Shown here piece after piece: positions 17,430 to 26,138 of a stretch of DNA of 64,000 nt. A program made the position numbers and the translations under genes. The stretch spans positions 1,178,001-1,242,000 of the forward strand of contig NZ_CP032823.1 of the NCBI RefSeq assembly GCF_003660105.1, given 5' to 3'. The number at the start of each line of letters is the position of its first letter. The first letter of the stretch is position 1. Source of the DNA: Aliarcobacter cryaerophilus ATCC 43158. Lineage in GTDB: Bacteria > Campylobacterota > Campylobacteria > Campylobacterales > Arcobacteraceae. Under the pieces are notes generated by a model that saw nothing but the letters and a program-made list of their open reading frames with translations, was not told the origin of the DNA and did no database searches.

Positions 17430-18081
17430 AAATCTAGATATTTTAAAAAATATTAATATTTTATACTTGGAAGATGATGAAAATCTTTTAAAGCATACTA
17501 GTGATATTTTAGAAGATTTTGTGGCAAATATTTATGGTGTTAAAAATACTATTGATGCTATGAAAATTTTACTTGAAAAAAAAGTAGATGTAATAATAAG
17601 CGATATTTTACTTGAAAATGAAAATGGTATCAATTTTTTAAAATATATCAAAAGTAAAAATATTCAAATACCTGCAATTTTAACAACAGCACATACTGAT
17701 ACAAACTATTTAATAGAATCAATTAAGCTAAAAGTTGAAAACTATCTTTTAAAACCAATAAATATAGATGAACTTCTAAACAGTTTATACGATGTTGTTT
17801 TACCAAAAATTCAAGAAAAAGAGATAAAAAAGAATAGTAATATTATAAAAACAATTGGAGCAATTACTGATAGTAAACAAGTTGAAATTATAAAATATAT
17901 TTTTAACAATCTTGATGAAAATAACAATTTTTTTGGCTCTTATAGTGAAATTATGGAGCAATTTTCTATTTCTAAACCAACGCTTATTAAACTTTTTAAA
18001 GATTTGGCTGATAAAAATATATTATTTAAAACTCAACATAAAACTTATCAATTTGATGAAAAATCTTTAGAAAATATTTAA
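17422..18081 (+). CDS. Response regulator with winged-helix-like output
   Basis: A 219-residue regulator; the phosphoacceptor is D61 (VIISDILLE), with the acidic pair D18/D19 and K in YLLKPIN. The C-terminal 75 residues (from about 145) look like a small winged helix, with EIMEQFSISKPTLIKLFKDL as the recognition helix region, and not an OmpR or NarL domain. I chose the ATG at 17422, preceded by AAAGGA, over an upstream TTG at 17401. It overlaps the kinase by eight bases. The target is probably nearby, for example the divergent fdh promoter, but this is inferred. Confidence 0.85.
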   Translation: MNKNLDILKNINILYLEDDENLLKHTSDILEDFVANIYGVKNTIDAMKILLEKKVDVIISDILLENENGINFLKYIKSKNIQIPAILTTAHTDTNYLIESIKLKVENYLLKPINIDELLNSLYDVVLPKIQEKEIKKNSNIIKTIGAITDSKQVEIIKYIFNNLDENNNFFGSYSEIMEQFSISKPTLIKLFKDLADKNILFKTQHKTYQFDEKSLENI

Positions 18082-18085
18082 ACTT

Positions 18086-18361
18086 TTATTCATAACTTTT
18101 TGTAGAAACTTCTACGCCTTCGTATGAAGTTGTTTTAATTGCATTTAAAATATTATCTATTTTTACTTTTTCATCATATATTACGCTTACCTCTTTTGTA
18201 TTTAATCTAGCACTAACTTTTTCAACTCCATCTAGTTTTGAAATAGCTTGTTTAACTGCTGTTGTACATAAAGGACAGTGCATTCCTTCAACTTTAAAAA
18301 CTGATATATTTGAAGAGAAAGCAAAACTAAAAAATAAAAATAGTAAAAATACAACTCTCAT
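18086..18361 (-). CDS. Periplasmic MerP-like heavy-metal-associated protein
   Basis: A 91-residue protein with a Sec signal peptide (residues 1-16) and one HMA domain. The metal-binding motif is GMHCPLC (C29, C32), and the rest follows the beta-alpha-beta-beta-alpha-beta pattern (AISKLDGVEKVSARLNTKEVSV). It binds a soft metal such as Hg or Cu in the periplasm. It follows the MerT-like membrane protein by two bases, so the two probably form a transfer pair. No merA or merR is visible, so mercury specificity cannot be claimed. Confidence 0.83.
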   Translation of the reverse strand: MRVVFLLFLFFSFAFSSNISVFKVEGMHCPLCTTAVKQAISKLDGVEKVSARLNTKEVSVIYDEKVKIDNILNAIKTTSYEGVEVSTKSYE

Positions 18362-18363
18362 AT

Positions 18364-18690
18364 TTACTCCATAAAAAGTGGTAAAATTTCAGGATAAAAA
18401 ACTAATCCCAATATCAAAATAAAAAATATAATAAAAAAGAGATAGTTTTTATATATATCTTTTTTATTACATCTACAAGCTATTTTTTTCCTAAAATTAT
18501 ATATCGAAATAATAAAAAAAATAATACTTAAAATAGCAAGTGGAACTCTAGTATATTCTAAAGTTGTAAAAAAACTTAAAACTCCACTTGATACTCCAAA
18601 AAAGATAAATAAAAAAGCAGGTAAACAACAAAGTGTTGATAAAAGTGCAGTTATTACTGCACCTATTATCACCATTTTATGTTCTTTCAT
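18364..18690 (-). CDS. MerT-like membrane metal transporter
   Basis: A 108-residue inner-membrane protein with about three hydrophobic helices. A vicinal cysteine pair lies in the first helix (C21-C22 in STLCCLPAF) and a second pair, C72/C74 (ACRCNK), in a cytoplasmic loop. This matches the MerT arrangement, where metal received from MerP passes to the inner pair. The ATG overlaps the stop of the upstream transglutaminase-like gene (ATGA), so the three genes are one operon. The metal is unknown. Confidence 0.75.
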   Translation of the reverse strand: MKEHKMVIIGAVITALLSTLCCLPAFLFIFFGVSSGVLSFFTTLEYTRVPLAILSIIFFIISIYNFRKKIACRCNKKDIYKNYLFFIIFFILILGLVFYPEILPLFME

Positions 18691-19781
18691 AAAACTTCTT
18701 GAGAAGTATATTTATATACAAAAGTTTTTGGTTTGTAGTAATCTTTTGCATCTTCACCAACTTCAGCATAAGGATACCCCAACATATTTAAAGGGTATTG
18801 TGTAGGTTTTGGCTCTAAAATAAAATCTCTTGCACTATTGAATCCTATCCAATTCATCTCCCAAGATCCAAAGAAATACTCTTTTACATCTTTTAGTTTT
18901 TTACTATCGTTTGGTAATTTTTCAGCTAACTTTACCTTTGCAACATCAGCAGGATCGCAAGGAACCCATCCCAGTCCATCTATATAAAACTCTGCCCTAC
19001 AATGTTGAGCTCCCGTAATATCAGCAAATCCTTTTTCATCTGATTTTCCACAAGCATTTGAAATTTTTGATTGCCCTACTCTAATTCCGAAAGTCTCCCT
19101 TGCAGGAATCTTTGCATTTCTTAATAAACATACAAATACAGAGCTTATATCTGTACATTTTCCACCATAAATTTTCTCTTCAATTGATTTTTGTGCATCA
19201 CCAATTCCACAACCAATAACACTCTCATCTCTATACATTGTGCTAACTGTCCAATCATAAATAGCTTGTGCTTTTTGAAGTGGCGTTTTAGCATCTTTTG
19301 TAATATCATTTACGTATTTTGTTAAACCTTTTGTTATAGGAATATGTTTTGTTCCTTCTAAAAATTCCAATACTTCGCTTGGATAGTTTGTATTTGATGT
19401 AGCATTAGAAAAATCAGTTGTTCTTTCTTGTAAAACTACTGCAAAATCAACATCTAAAATTGGCTTAATATTTACATCATTCCATTTTACATATAAAACT
19501 CTTGTATTGTATGGATTTTTTACAATTTTTGCTTCACTATAATTTCCATTATATGAAAAATCTACAACTTTTTGATAATACTCATCTTTTGGAAGTGGTA
19601 TCCAAAGTTGTGTTTCTTCATTGCTTTGTTCAAAGTTATAACTATTTGTTACTTGAAATTTTCTTGGATTTTTTGTAATTCCAAATGGATTTTTATATTC
19701 ATTTGCAAATGTAAAGTTTGGAGTCAAAACTGAAACTGCCGAAAAAGTAGCAGCTGTTTTTAAAAATGTTCTTCTTTTCAT
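18687..19781 (-). CDS. Tat-exported transglutaminase-like protein
   Basis: A 364-residue protein starting at the ATG at 19781 with the Tat-type signal MKRRTFLKTAATFSA. A TTG start 33 bases upstream is less likely. The central domain is a transglutaminase-like cysteine protease/peptidase fold: the candidate nucleophile is in YGGKCTDISSVFVCLLR, the histidine in GAQHCRAEFYIDG and the aspartate in PCDPADV. The N-terminal 150 residues form a beta-rich domain. Such proteins may cleave or crosslink peptides in the periplasm. Coupling to a MerT/MerP-like pair by overlap is unusual. Substrate unknown. Confidence 0.78.
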   Translation of the reverse strand: MKRRTFLKTAATFSAVSVLTPNFTFANEYKNPFGITKNPRKFQVTNSYNFEQSNEETQLWIPLPKDEYYQKVVDFSYNGNYSEAKIVKNPYNTRVLYVKWNDVNIKPILDVDFAVVLQERTTDFSNATSNTNYPSEVLEFLEGTKHIPITKGLTKYVNDITKDAKTPLQKAQAIYDWTVSTMYRDESVIGCGIGDAQKSIEEKIYGGKCTDISSVFVCLLRNAKIPARETFGIRVGQSKISNACGKSDEKGFADITGAQHCRAEFYIDGLGWVPCDPADVAKVKLAEKLPNDSKKLKDVKEYFFGSWEMNWIGFNSARDFILEPKPTQYPLNMLGYPYAEVGEDAKDYYKPKTFVYKYTSQEVL

Positions 19782-19820
19782 AATATGATTCTTATAATTT
19801 ATATGTTCTATCAAGAGATA

Positions 19821-19841
19821 AAATAGAGTTTAACTCTATTT
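19821..19841. promoter_or_regulatory. Palindrome upstream of the transglutaminase/mer-like operon
   Basis: Perfect 10-base arms AAATAGAGTT and AACTCTATTT around one base, 40 bases upstream of the transglutaminase-like ATG in the divergent region shared with selD. A smaller hairpin AGCATA-ACC-TATGCT follows at 19849-19863. The 222-base gap 19782-20003 otherwise holds AT-rich sequence and a repeated ATAGTAAATT (19888-19897 and 19918-19927). It could be an operator or a transcript hairpin. Confidence 0.4.
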
Positions 19842-19969
19842 ATTTCAAAGCATAACCTATGCTCTGTGAACTAATTAGACTTCTATGATAGTAAATTGTT
19901 TATAAACCAGACCTTAAATAGTAAATTATTTTTTACTTTAGTTTAACTAAAAATTTAAATTTGCTTAAG

Positions 19970-19975
19970 TATAAT
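19970..19975 (+). promoter_or_regulatory. Putative -10 element (TATAAT) of selD
   Basis: A consensus TATAAT 28 bases upstream of the selD ATG, leaving a leader of about 20 bases that carries the AAGAAAG ribosome site. No -35 hexamer is evident, as is common in Campylobacterota housekeeping promoters, where upstream T-rich tracts replace it. Confidence 0.55.
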
Positions 19976-20003
19976 AATTCAATTTTTTAAGAAAGATATA
20001 AAA

Positions 20004-21041
20004 ATGAATAATGAACACAAATTGACAAAATTTGTTCAAGCTGCTGGTTGTGCTGCAAAGATGGGTCCGGGGGATCTAAAACAAGCTCTTTGTAGTTTAA
20101 ACCAAAAAAATGAAAAAATTTTAGTAGGATTTGATACAAGTGATGATGCTGGAATTTTCCAAATAGATGAAAATTTAGCTCTAGTACAAACTGTTGATTT
20201 TATAACTCCTGTAGTTGATGATCCATATATTTATGGACAAATTGCTGCAGCAAACTCTTTGAGTGATATTTTTGCAATGGGAGGAGAGGTTAAAACAGCT
20301 TTAAATATAGTTGGATTTGATAGTACAAATGTTTCAAAAGAGGCTTTAGGAGAAATTTTAAGAGGTGGACTTGAAAAAATAAAAGAGTGTGGTGGTTCAC
20401 TTTTAGGTGGTCATACTATCCAAACACCAGAGATGTACTATGGATTGAGCGTCACAGGAATAATTCACCCAAAAGATGTAAAGAGAAATAATAGTGCAGA
20501 AATTGGTGATGTTTTAGTTCTTACAAAACCACTTGGAATGGGAGTTTTAACAACAGCTATAAAAAGAGATTTAATAGATTTAAATCTAACAAAACATTGT
20601 GCCCAAATTATGGCTAGTTTAAACTATATACCTTCAAAAATTATGAAAAAATATAAAGTTAGTTCTTGTACAGATATTACAGGATTTGGACTATTAGGAC
20701 ATGCTTTTGAGTGTGTCAGTGAAAATATTAGTTTTTCTATATCATCTAGCGAAGTTCCTTTTATAAAAGAAGCTTTTGAGCTATGCCTAAATGGTGTTTT
20801 ACCAGGTGGTTCAAAAAGAAACTTAAAATTTATGGAAGATAAAACATATTTTTCAAAAGATATTGATCCAACTTTAAAAGAAATTTTATGTGATGCTCAA
20901 ACTTCTGGTGGACTTTTAGTAGCAATAAACAAAAATGATGCAAAAGAGTTTATAAAAGAGATTGAAGATTTTAGTTTTGGATATGCAAAAATTATTGGAG
21001 AGGTTATAGAAAGAACTAAAAAGCCTATAATTATATATTAA
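20004..21041 (+). CDS. selD: Selenide, water dikinase SelD
   Basis: SelD makes selenophosphate from selenide and ATP for selenocysteine synthesis (and for selenouridine). The 345-residue length fits. The active-site loop reads AAGCAAKMGPGDL with C16 and K19, so this is a cysteine and not a selenocysteine form. The metal/ATP-binding motifs DTSDDAGIF, VDFITPVVDDPYIYGQIAAANSLSDIFAMGG and GGHTIQTPE are intact. It stands alone with its own promoter, but its obvious client in the window is FdhA. SelA, SelB and tRNA-Sec genes are not in the window. Confidence 0.95.
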   Translation: MNNEHKLTKFVQAAGCAAKMGPGDLKQALCSLNQKNEKILVGFDTSDDAGIFQIDENLALVQTVDFITPVVDDPYIYGQIAAANSLSDIFAMGGEVKTALNIVGFDSTNVSKEALGEILRGGLEKIKECGGSLLGGHTIQTPEMYYGLSVTGIIHPKDVKRNNSAEIGDVLVLTKPLGMGVLTTAIKRDLIDLNLTKHCAQIMASLNYIPSKIMKKYKVSSCTDITGFGLLGHAFECVSENISFSISSSEVPFIKEAFELCLNGVLPGGSKRNLKFMEDKTYFSKDIDPTLKEILCDAQTSGGLLVAINKNDAKEFIKEIEDFSFGYAKIIGEVIERTKKPIIIY

Positions 21042-21119
21042 AATAGGAATTTTTAATTTATTTATTAAATTTTACTACTGATTAATTTTACATTAATCTT
21101 TTCTGTATATAATTTCAAC

Positions 21120-21239
21120 ATAAGTTAAGTGAATAACTTAATTTATACGAGTATTTTTTAAGATAAATTTCTTAAATAGATAATTTTTTTATGTTTCCTT
21201 GTGTAGAAAGGTCGCTTCCCCTAGGCGACCTTTTTTTTT
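21120..21239 (+). ncRNA. Candidate small RNA between selD and the helicase gene
   Basis: The 300-base gap 21042-21341 contains an extended -10 (TG then TATAAT at 21108-21113). Downstream lie three hairpins: TAAGTTA/TAACTTA (21121-21140), TTTAAGA/TCTTAAA (21157-21176) and a strong GC-rich terminator (21207-21239). A transcript of about 120 bases with no long ORF is predicted. It matches no RNA family that I recognise (no SRP, 6S or tmRNA signature). Alternatively the hairpins are the long 3' UTR of selD. The rest of the gap, 21240-21341, is plain AT-rich sequence with a possible helicase promoter. Confidence 0.45.
21207..21239 (+). terminator. Strong Rho-independent terminator
   Basis: Stem AAAGGTCGC/GCGACCTTT, extendable by a wobble and one more pair, with a C-rich loop and a run of nine T. 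It is the most GC-rich hairpin in any gap of the window and ends either the candidate small RNA or selD. Confidence 0.9.
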
Positions 21240-21341
21240 GCTTACTTTTTCATTTATGCCATTTCAATATAGCTTAAACCTTTTATGATAGTATTTTAAA
21301 ATGATTTCATTCTATATAAAAATATACACAAGCTTTTAAAT

Positions 21342-23381
21342 ATGCCACTATCAAATCTAAATCAAGAACAAAAAGAAGCCATACTTTGCAAAAGCGGTTA
21401 CAATCTTATAATTGCAAGTGCAGGAACTGGTAAAACTTCAACAATTGTTGGAAGAATTTCTCATTTACTCAATAATGGAGTAAAACCAAATGAAATTTTA
21501 CTTTTAACTTTTACAAATAAAGCTGCTTCGGAAATGGTTTCAAGAGTTTCTAATATATTTTCAAAACAGATAGCAAAAGAGATTATGGCTGGAACATTTC
21601 ACTCTGTATCATATAAACTTTTAAAAGAATTAGAGATAAATATTACTTTAAAACAACCAAATGAACTTAAAACACTCTTTAAATCTATTTATGAAAAACG
21701 AGTTTTTATGGATAGAAGTGATGAAGCGAATCCATATGATGGTGGATATTTATATGATATGTACTCTTTGTACTTAAATTCAAATAATAGTGAAGATTTC
21801 ACTAGCTGGTTAAAAGAGAAAAATTCAACTCAAGAGATATATAGCTTAATATATGAAGATGTTATTGATGAGTTTAATAATTTAAAAAAACAGTATGGAT
21901 ATGTAAATTTTGATGATTTATTAACAACAATGCTTGAAATTTTAAAAGATAAAAGATTTAATTTCAAAGAGATACTTGTGGATGAATATCAAGATACAAA
22001 TCCTTTGCAAGGGAGACTTCTTGATGCTTTTTTGCCACAATCACTATTTTGTGTAGGAGATTATGACCAAAGTATTTATGCTTTTAATGGTTCTGATATT
22101 GGTATTATTTCTAGTTTCAGCAAAAGATATCCAGATGCAAATGTTTTTACATTAAGAAAAAATTATAGATCTACAAAACCTATTTTAGACTTAGCAACAA
22201 AAGTTATTGAATACAATGAAAGAATTTATCCAAAAAAATTAGAAGTTGTTAGAAACCAAACAAGTTACCTTCCAAAGCTTCTAGCTTTTGATGAACTTTT
22301 TTCACAATATGAATATATTTCAGAACTTATCTCAAAAAGTAATACTGCTCACAGTGAAATTGCAATAATTTATAGAAATAACTCTAGTGCAGATGGTATT
22401 GAAGCAAACTTAAGAGAGTTTGGAATTCCTGCAAAAAGAAAAGGTGGACTTAGTTTTTTTGATTCTGTTGAAGTTAAATTTATTTTAGATATTTTGGTTT
22501 TACAAGTTATAAGTAACGATATGATGGCTTTTATACACATAGTTGAACATGGAAAAGGAATAGGAAAAGCAATAGCAAAAGATATTTTTGATGCTTTAAT
22601 AAAACTAGGAAATGGGAATTTATTAAATGGTCTTTTCTACCCAAATAAAGATATAAATAATCCTTATGAAACAAAAAGAAAAAGCCAACAACTAGGTCTT
22701 TTTGACGATTTTATAGAACTAGGAACAGTTTCTAAATTTAAAGATTGTAGTTTTGAAGAAGCATTTTTAGGAAATCCTATATTAAAACATCCAAAACTAG
22801 GAGTTGATGGAGCTAAATATATTTATGATTTATATCTTCTTTTAAAGCAATTAAAAAGAACAAAAAATCCAGAAACAATGGTTACATCAATTAGTTCTTC
22901 AATGATTTATTCAAGATTAAAAGATATGTTATCAACAAAAAGAGCAACTCAAAAAGATGGTACAGTAAATTCTATACAAAAAACAAAATCTTTGGCAAAA
23001 ATAAATAGAAAAGCTATGTTACTTAGAAATTTATCAAAAAATTTTTCCGATTTATCAAAGTTTATAAACTCTATGATTTTAGGTGGAAGTGAGCTTAGTG
23101 AGGGAGAAGGAGTTAATCTTTTATCAATTCACGCTAGTAAAGGATTGGAATTTAAAGAGGTTTATATAATAGATTTAATGGATGGAAGATTTCCCAATAG
23201 AAAGCTTATGAGTAAAGGTGGAAGCCTTGAAGAAGAGAGAAGATTATTTTATGTTGCAGTTACAAGAGCAAAAGATATTTTATATCTATCTTTTGCAAAA
23301 TACGATAAATTAAAAAAGACAAGCTTCGTTGCTAGCCCATTTTTGAGGGAAGCTGGAATGATAATAGAAGATAAAGAATAG
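21342..23381 (+). CDS. UvrD/Rep-family ATP-dependent DNA helicase
   Basis: A 679-residue superfamily 1A 3'-5' helicase. Motif I is ASAGTGKTSTIVGR (residues 27-40), Ia LTFTNKAASEM, II VDEYQDTNPLQG, III GDYDQSIYAFNGSD, IV LRKNYRST, V LLSIHASKGLEF and VI FYVAVTRAKDILYLSF. It unwinds DNA in repair or replication restart. The length is close to Rep/PcrA. UvrD versus Rep cannot be settled by eye. It has no clear Shine-Dalgarno sequence before the ATG. Confidence 0.93.
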   Translation: MPLSNLNQEQKEAILCKSGYNLIIASAGTGKTSTIVGRISHLLNNGVKPNEILLLTFTNKAASEMVSRVSNIFSKQIAKEIMAGTFHSVSYKLLKELEINITLKQPNELKTLFKSIYEKRVFMDRSDEANPYDGGYLYDMYSLYLNSNNSEDFTSWLKEKNSTQEIYSLIYEDVIDEFNNLKKQYGYVNFDDLLTTMLEILKDKRFNFKEILVDEYQDTNPLQGRLLDAFLPQSLFCVGDYDQSIYAFNGSDIGIISSFSKRYPDANVFTLRKNYRSTKPILDLATKVIEYNERIYPKKLEVVRNQTSYLPKLLAFDELFSQYEYISELISKSNTAHSEIAIIYRNNSSADGIEANLREFGIPAKRKGGLSFFDSVEVKFILDILVLQVISNDMMAFIHIVEHGKGIGKAIAKDIFDALIKLGNGNLLNGLFYPNKDINNPYETKRKSQQLGLFDDFIELGTVSKFKDCSFEEAFLGNPILKHPKLGVDGAKYIYDLYLLLKQLKRTKNPETMVTSISSSMIYSRLKDMLSTKRATQKDGTVNSIQKTKSLAKINRKAMLLRNLSKNFSDLSKFINSMILGGSELSEGEGVNLLSIHASKGLEFKEVYIIDLMDGRFPNRKLMSKGGSLEEERRLFYVAVTRAKDILYLSFAKYDKLKKTSFVASPFLREAGMIIEDKE

Positions 23382-23429
23382 TTATATTAATATCGAAATT
23401 CAAAATATTAATATTTTTTTAGGATGTAT

Positions 23430-24611
23430 ATGGAAAAGATTATTTTAATTATTACAATTTGCACAATAATAATGATTTCACCACTTGTTTCAAAACTTAT
23501 AAAAGCTCCTGTAGTAGTAGTAGAGATAATTTTAGGTCTATTTTGTGGTTATATTGGACTTATTTATGATGATGAAACTTTAAAATTAGTTGCTAAATTT
23601 GGTTTTATTTACCTTATGTTTTTAGCAGGTTTAGAGATAAATTTCAAACTAGTAAAGATAATAAAAGCAACAATGGCTCTAAATGTAATACTATATTTTG
23701 TTCTTTTATACTCAATTGCAGGAGCTGTTTGTTGGTTTTTTAATTTGGGTTTAACATATTTTGTAGCTCTTCCTATCTTCTCATTGGGAATGTTAATGAT
23801 GCTAATTAAAGAGTATGGAAAAGATGAACCGTGGTTAAACTTAGCTCTTTCTATAGGAGTTGTTGGTGAAATTGTAAGTATTTTAGCACTTACTCTTTTT
23901 ACTAGTTGGACAGAGAATAGTGGTTTAAGTAGTGGATTTTTTGTATCAATTCTAACAATTATTAGTGTAATAATTGGTACAATTTTGCTTCTTAGATTTT
24001 CTTATATGCTTTTTTGGTGGTTTCCAGAAGTAAAAAAATATTTAATTCCAGATAGTATAGATGATAAACATAATCAAGATATTAGATTTTCAATCTCTTT
24101 ATTGCTAATTTTAGTATCAATCATGCTTATTTTAAAAATAGATGTTGTCCTAGGAGCATTTACGGCTGGTCTTTTCTTTAAAATGTTTTTTATGCAAAGA
24201 GAAGAGTTATTACACAAAATAGAGTCTTTTGGATTTGGTTTTTTTGCACCAATTTTCTTTATTTACACAGGTTCAACTGTAAAGTTAGATATGATAACTT
24301 TAGAAATTTTAAAACATGCTATATTTATTATGGGAACTATAATATCTATAAGATTAATTAGTTCATATCTAGTTTTTTTAAACTATCTAAAACCAAAACA
24401 AACAACACTTTTTGCATTAAGTGATTCAATGCCACTTACTTTTATGGTTGCAATTGCAATGATTTCATACAATTATGGATTAATAACTCAAGAAGAATAT
24501 TTCTCTTTTATTATTGCAAGTATGCTAGATGGATTGATTTTAATGATAGTAATTAGAAAATTATATAAGTTATTTAAATTAGATAATAAAACGATAGAAA
24601 ATAAAACTTAA
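23430..24611 (+). CDS. CPA2-type monovalent cation/proton antiporter
   Basis: A 393-residue membrane protein with about 12 hydrophobic helices and the Na+/H+ exchanger (KefB/CPA2) pattern: APVVVVEIILGLFCGYIGL near the start, FLAGLEINFKL, and VLGAFTAGLFFKM. It lacks the C-terminal TrkA-N/RCK domain found in KefB/KefC. The ATG at 23430 is preferred because an earlier ATG at 23424 directly abuts the AGGA ribosome site. The ion is unknown. It probably forms a single-gene or two-gene unit with the helicase. Confidence 0.85.
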   Translation: MEKIILIITICTIIMISPLVSKLIKAPVVVVEIILGLFCGYIGLIYDDETLKLVAKFGFIYLMFLAGLEINFKLVKIIKATMALNVILYFVLLYSIAGAVCWFFNLGLTYFVALPIFSLGMLMMLIKEYGKDEPWLNLALSIGVVGEIVSILALTLFTSWTENSGLSSGFFVSILTIISVIIGTILLLRFSYMLFWWFPEVKKYLIPDSIDDKHNQDIRFSISLLLILVSIMLILKIDVVLGAFTAGLFFKMFFMQREELLHKIESFGFGFFAPIFFIYTGSTVKLDMITLEILKHAIFIMGTIISIRLISSYLVFLNYLKPKQTTLFALSDSMPLTFMVAIAMISYNYGLITQEEYFSFIIASMLDGLILMIVIRKLYKLFKLDNKTIENKT

Positions 24612-24658
24612 ATATTTTTATAAACAAAACAAATTTAAAATATAATATATATTTATCC

Positions 24659-24753
24659 ATGCTATTTATATGCTATTTTTTCGTATTTTTAAAAATTATT
24701 ATATAAGAAAAATTAATATTTTAAGTTTCGTTTTAAGTTATAAAACCTATAAT
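24659..24753 (+). promoter_or_regulatory. sox promoter region with two pairs of direct repeats
   Basis: A TATAAT -10 element at 24748-24753 lies 50 bases before soxC. Upstream are two tandem pairs: ATGCTATTT at 24659-24667 and 24670-24678 (11-base period), and TTTTAAGTT at 24719-24727 and 24731-24739 (12-base period, across the expected -35). Direct repeats at one helical turn are typical of response-regulator or dimeric activator sites. The remaining 190-base gap is plain AT-rich sequence. Confidence 0.5.
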
Positions 24754-24803
24754 TAAAATTCAGAATTATTTGAAATAATATTAAATTTTATTAGGAGGTT
24801 AGC

Positions 24804-26138
24804 TTGAAAAATAGTGAAGTTTTAGAGATAAAAAAAGACTCTTTGTCTACAGAGACTACAAGTAGAAGAGATTTTTTTAAAAAAACTGCTATCAATTTAG
24901 CTGGAGCAATAAGTGCGGCAACTGTTTTGTCACCTATGTCTTTAAGAGCTGATGATGAAGCAATAATAAAAGAAGCCCCATGGGGACAAAAGTTAGGTGA
25001 CCCTGTAGATAAAAACCTATATGGTATTCCTTCACCTTATGAGCATAACAATATTAGAAGAACCCATAACCTTCTATCTTCAGGTGATGCTTATGCTTCT
25101 ATTTCTTTATGCCCAATTCATGAAAGTGAAGGAATAATTACTCCAAATGGACTATTTTTTACAAGAAACCATGGAGGAACAGCACATATTAATCCAAATG
25201 AATTTAGATTGATGATTCATGGTAAAGTAAAAAGAGAAGTTGTTTTAACTTTAGAAGATTTAAAAAGATATCCAAGTGAAACTAGAACTTATTTTATTGA
25301 ATGTCCTGCAAATGGAAGCCCTGAATGGAGAGGTCCACAATTTAATAGTTTACAATTTATAAAAGGTATGATGAGTTCAGCTCAATGGACTGGAGTTATG
25401 CTAAAAACTATACTTGATGATATTGGTTTAGAAAAAGATGCTGTTTGGATGTTAGCTGTTGGAAGTGATAATGCTTCTAATCCAAGAACAATTCCTGTTG
25501 AAAAAGCACTTGATGATGTTATGGTTGTGTGGGCTCAAAATGGTGAAGCATTAAGACCTGAACAAGGATACCCAGTAAGACTTGTTGTTCCAGGTTGGGA
25601 AGGAAATTTAAATACTAAATGGTTAAACAGACTTGAATTTAGTGATAAACCTTGGCACGCAAAAGAAGAGACTTCAAAATATACAATGCTTCAAAAAGAT
25701 GGAAGATCAGTAAGATTTTTCTGGGTAAATGAAGTAAACTCTGTAATTACAAAACCTTGTCCTGAAAAACCTTGGACTCATCTAAAAGCTGGTGATATGG
25801 TAGAAATTGAAGGTCTTGCTTGGAGTGGTCATGGGACAATTAAAGGTGTTGATATATCTTTTGATGGTGGGAATAATTGGGTTGAAGCAAAACTAAAAGG
25901 TTTGGTTTTACCAAAATCATGGACTAGATTTAGTTATATTTACAAATGGGATGGAAAACCTCTGTTTTTATCAAGCCGTTCTTACGATGACTTTGGAAAT
26001 GTTCAACCAACTATTGATGAAGAAACAAAAGCTGTTGGAGTAGAAAGTGTTTATCATAGAAATGCAATTGTAACTTGGGAAATAACTTCAAAAGGAGAGT
26101 GTAATAATGTTCACATTAGAAAACATCACAAAGCTTAA
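24804..26138 (+). CDS. soxC: Sulfur dehydrogenase molybdopterin subunit SoxC
   Basis: SoxC is the molybdopterin subunit of the SoxCD sulfane dehydrogenase, which oxidises the sulfane sulfur held on SoxY in the periplasm. The 444-residue protein has a Tat signal (SRRDFFKKTAINLAG, residues 21-35). The sulfite-oxidase fold has NHGGTAHINPNEF and the cofactor cysteine region TYFIECPANGSPEWRG; a Mo-Co dimerisation domain is C-terminal. The start is TTG, supported by a strong AGGAGG five bases upstream. It overlaps soxD by 32 bases. Confidence 0.92.
   Translation: MKNSEVLEIKKDSLSTETTSRRDFFKKTAINLAGAISAATVLSPMSLRADDEAIIKEAPWGQKLGDPVDKNLYGIPSPYEHNNIRRTHNLLSSGDAYASISLCPIHESEGIITPNGLFFTRNHGGTAHINPNEFRLMIHGKVKREVVLTLEDLKRYPSETRTYFIECPANGSPEWRGPQFNSLQFIKGMMSSAQWTGVMLKTILDDIGLEKDAVWMLAVGSDNASNPRTIPVEKALDDVMVVWAQNGEALRPEQGYPVRLVVPGWEGNLNTKWLNRLEFSDKPWHAKEETSKYTMLQKDGRSVRFFWVNEVNSVITKPCPEKPWTHLKAGDMVEIEGLAWSGHGTIKGVDISFDGGNNWVEAKLKGLVLPKSWTRFSYIYKWDGKPLFLSSRSYDDFGNVQPTIDEETKAVGVESVYHRNAIVTWEITSKGECNNVHIRKHHKA

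Noticed and set aside
18086-18690. A mercury-resistance (mer) operon
   Set aside because: MerT- and MerP-like proteins are present, but no merA or merR is visible, so specificity cannot be claimed.
20004-21041. SelD as a selenoprotein
   Set aside because: The active-site position is a normal cysteine codon (C16) and there is no in-frame TGA.
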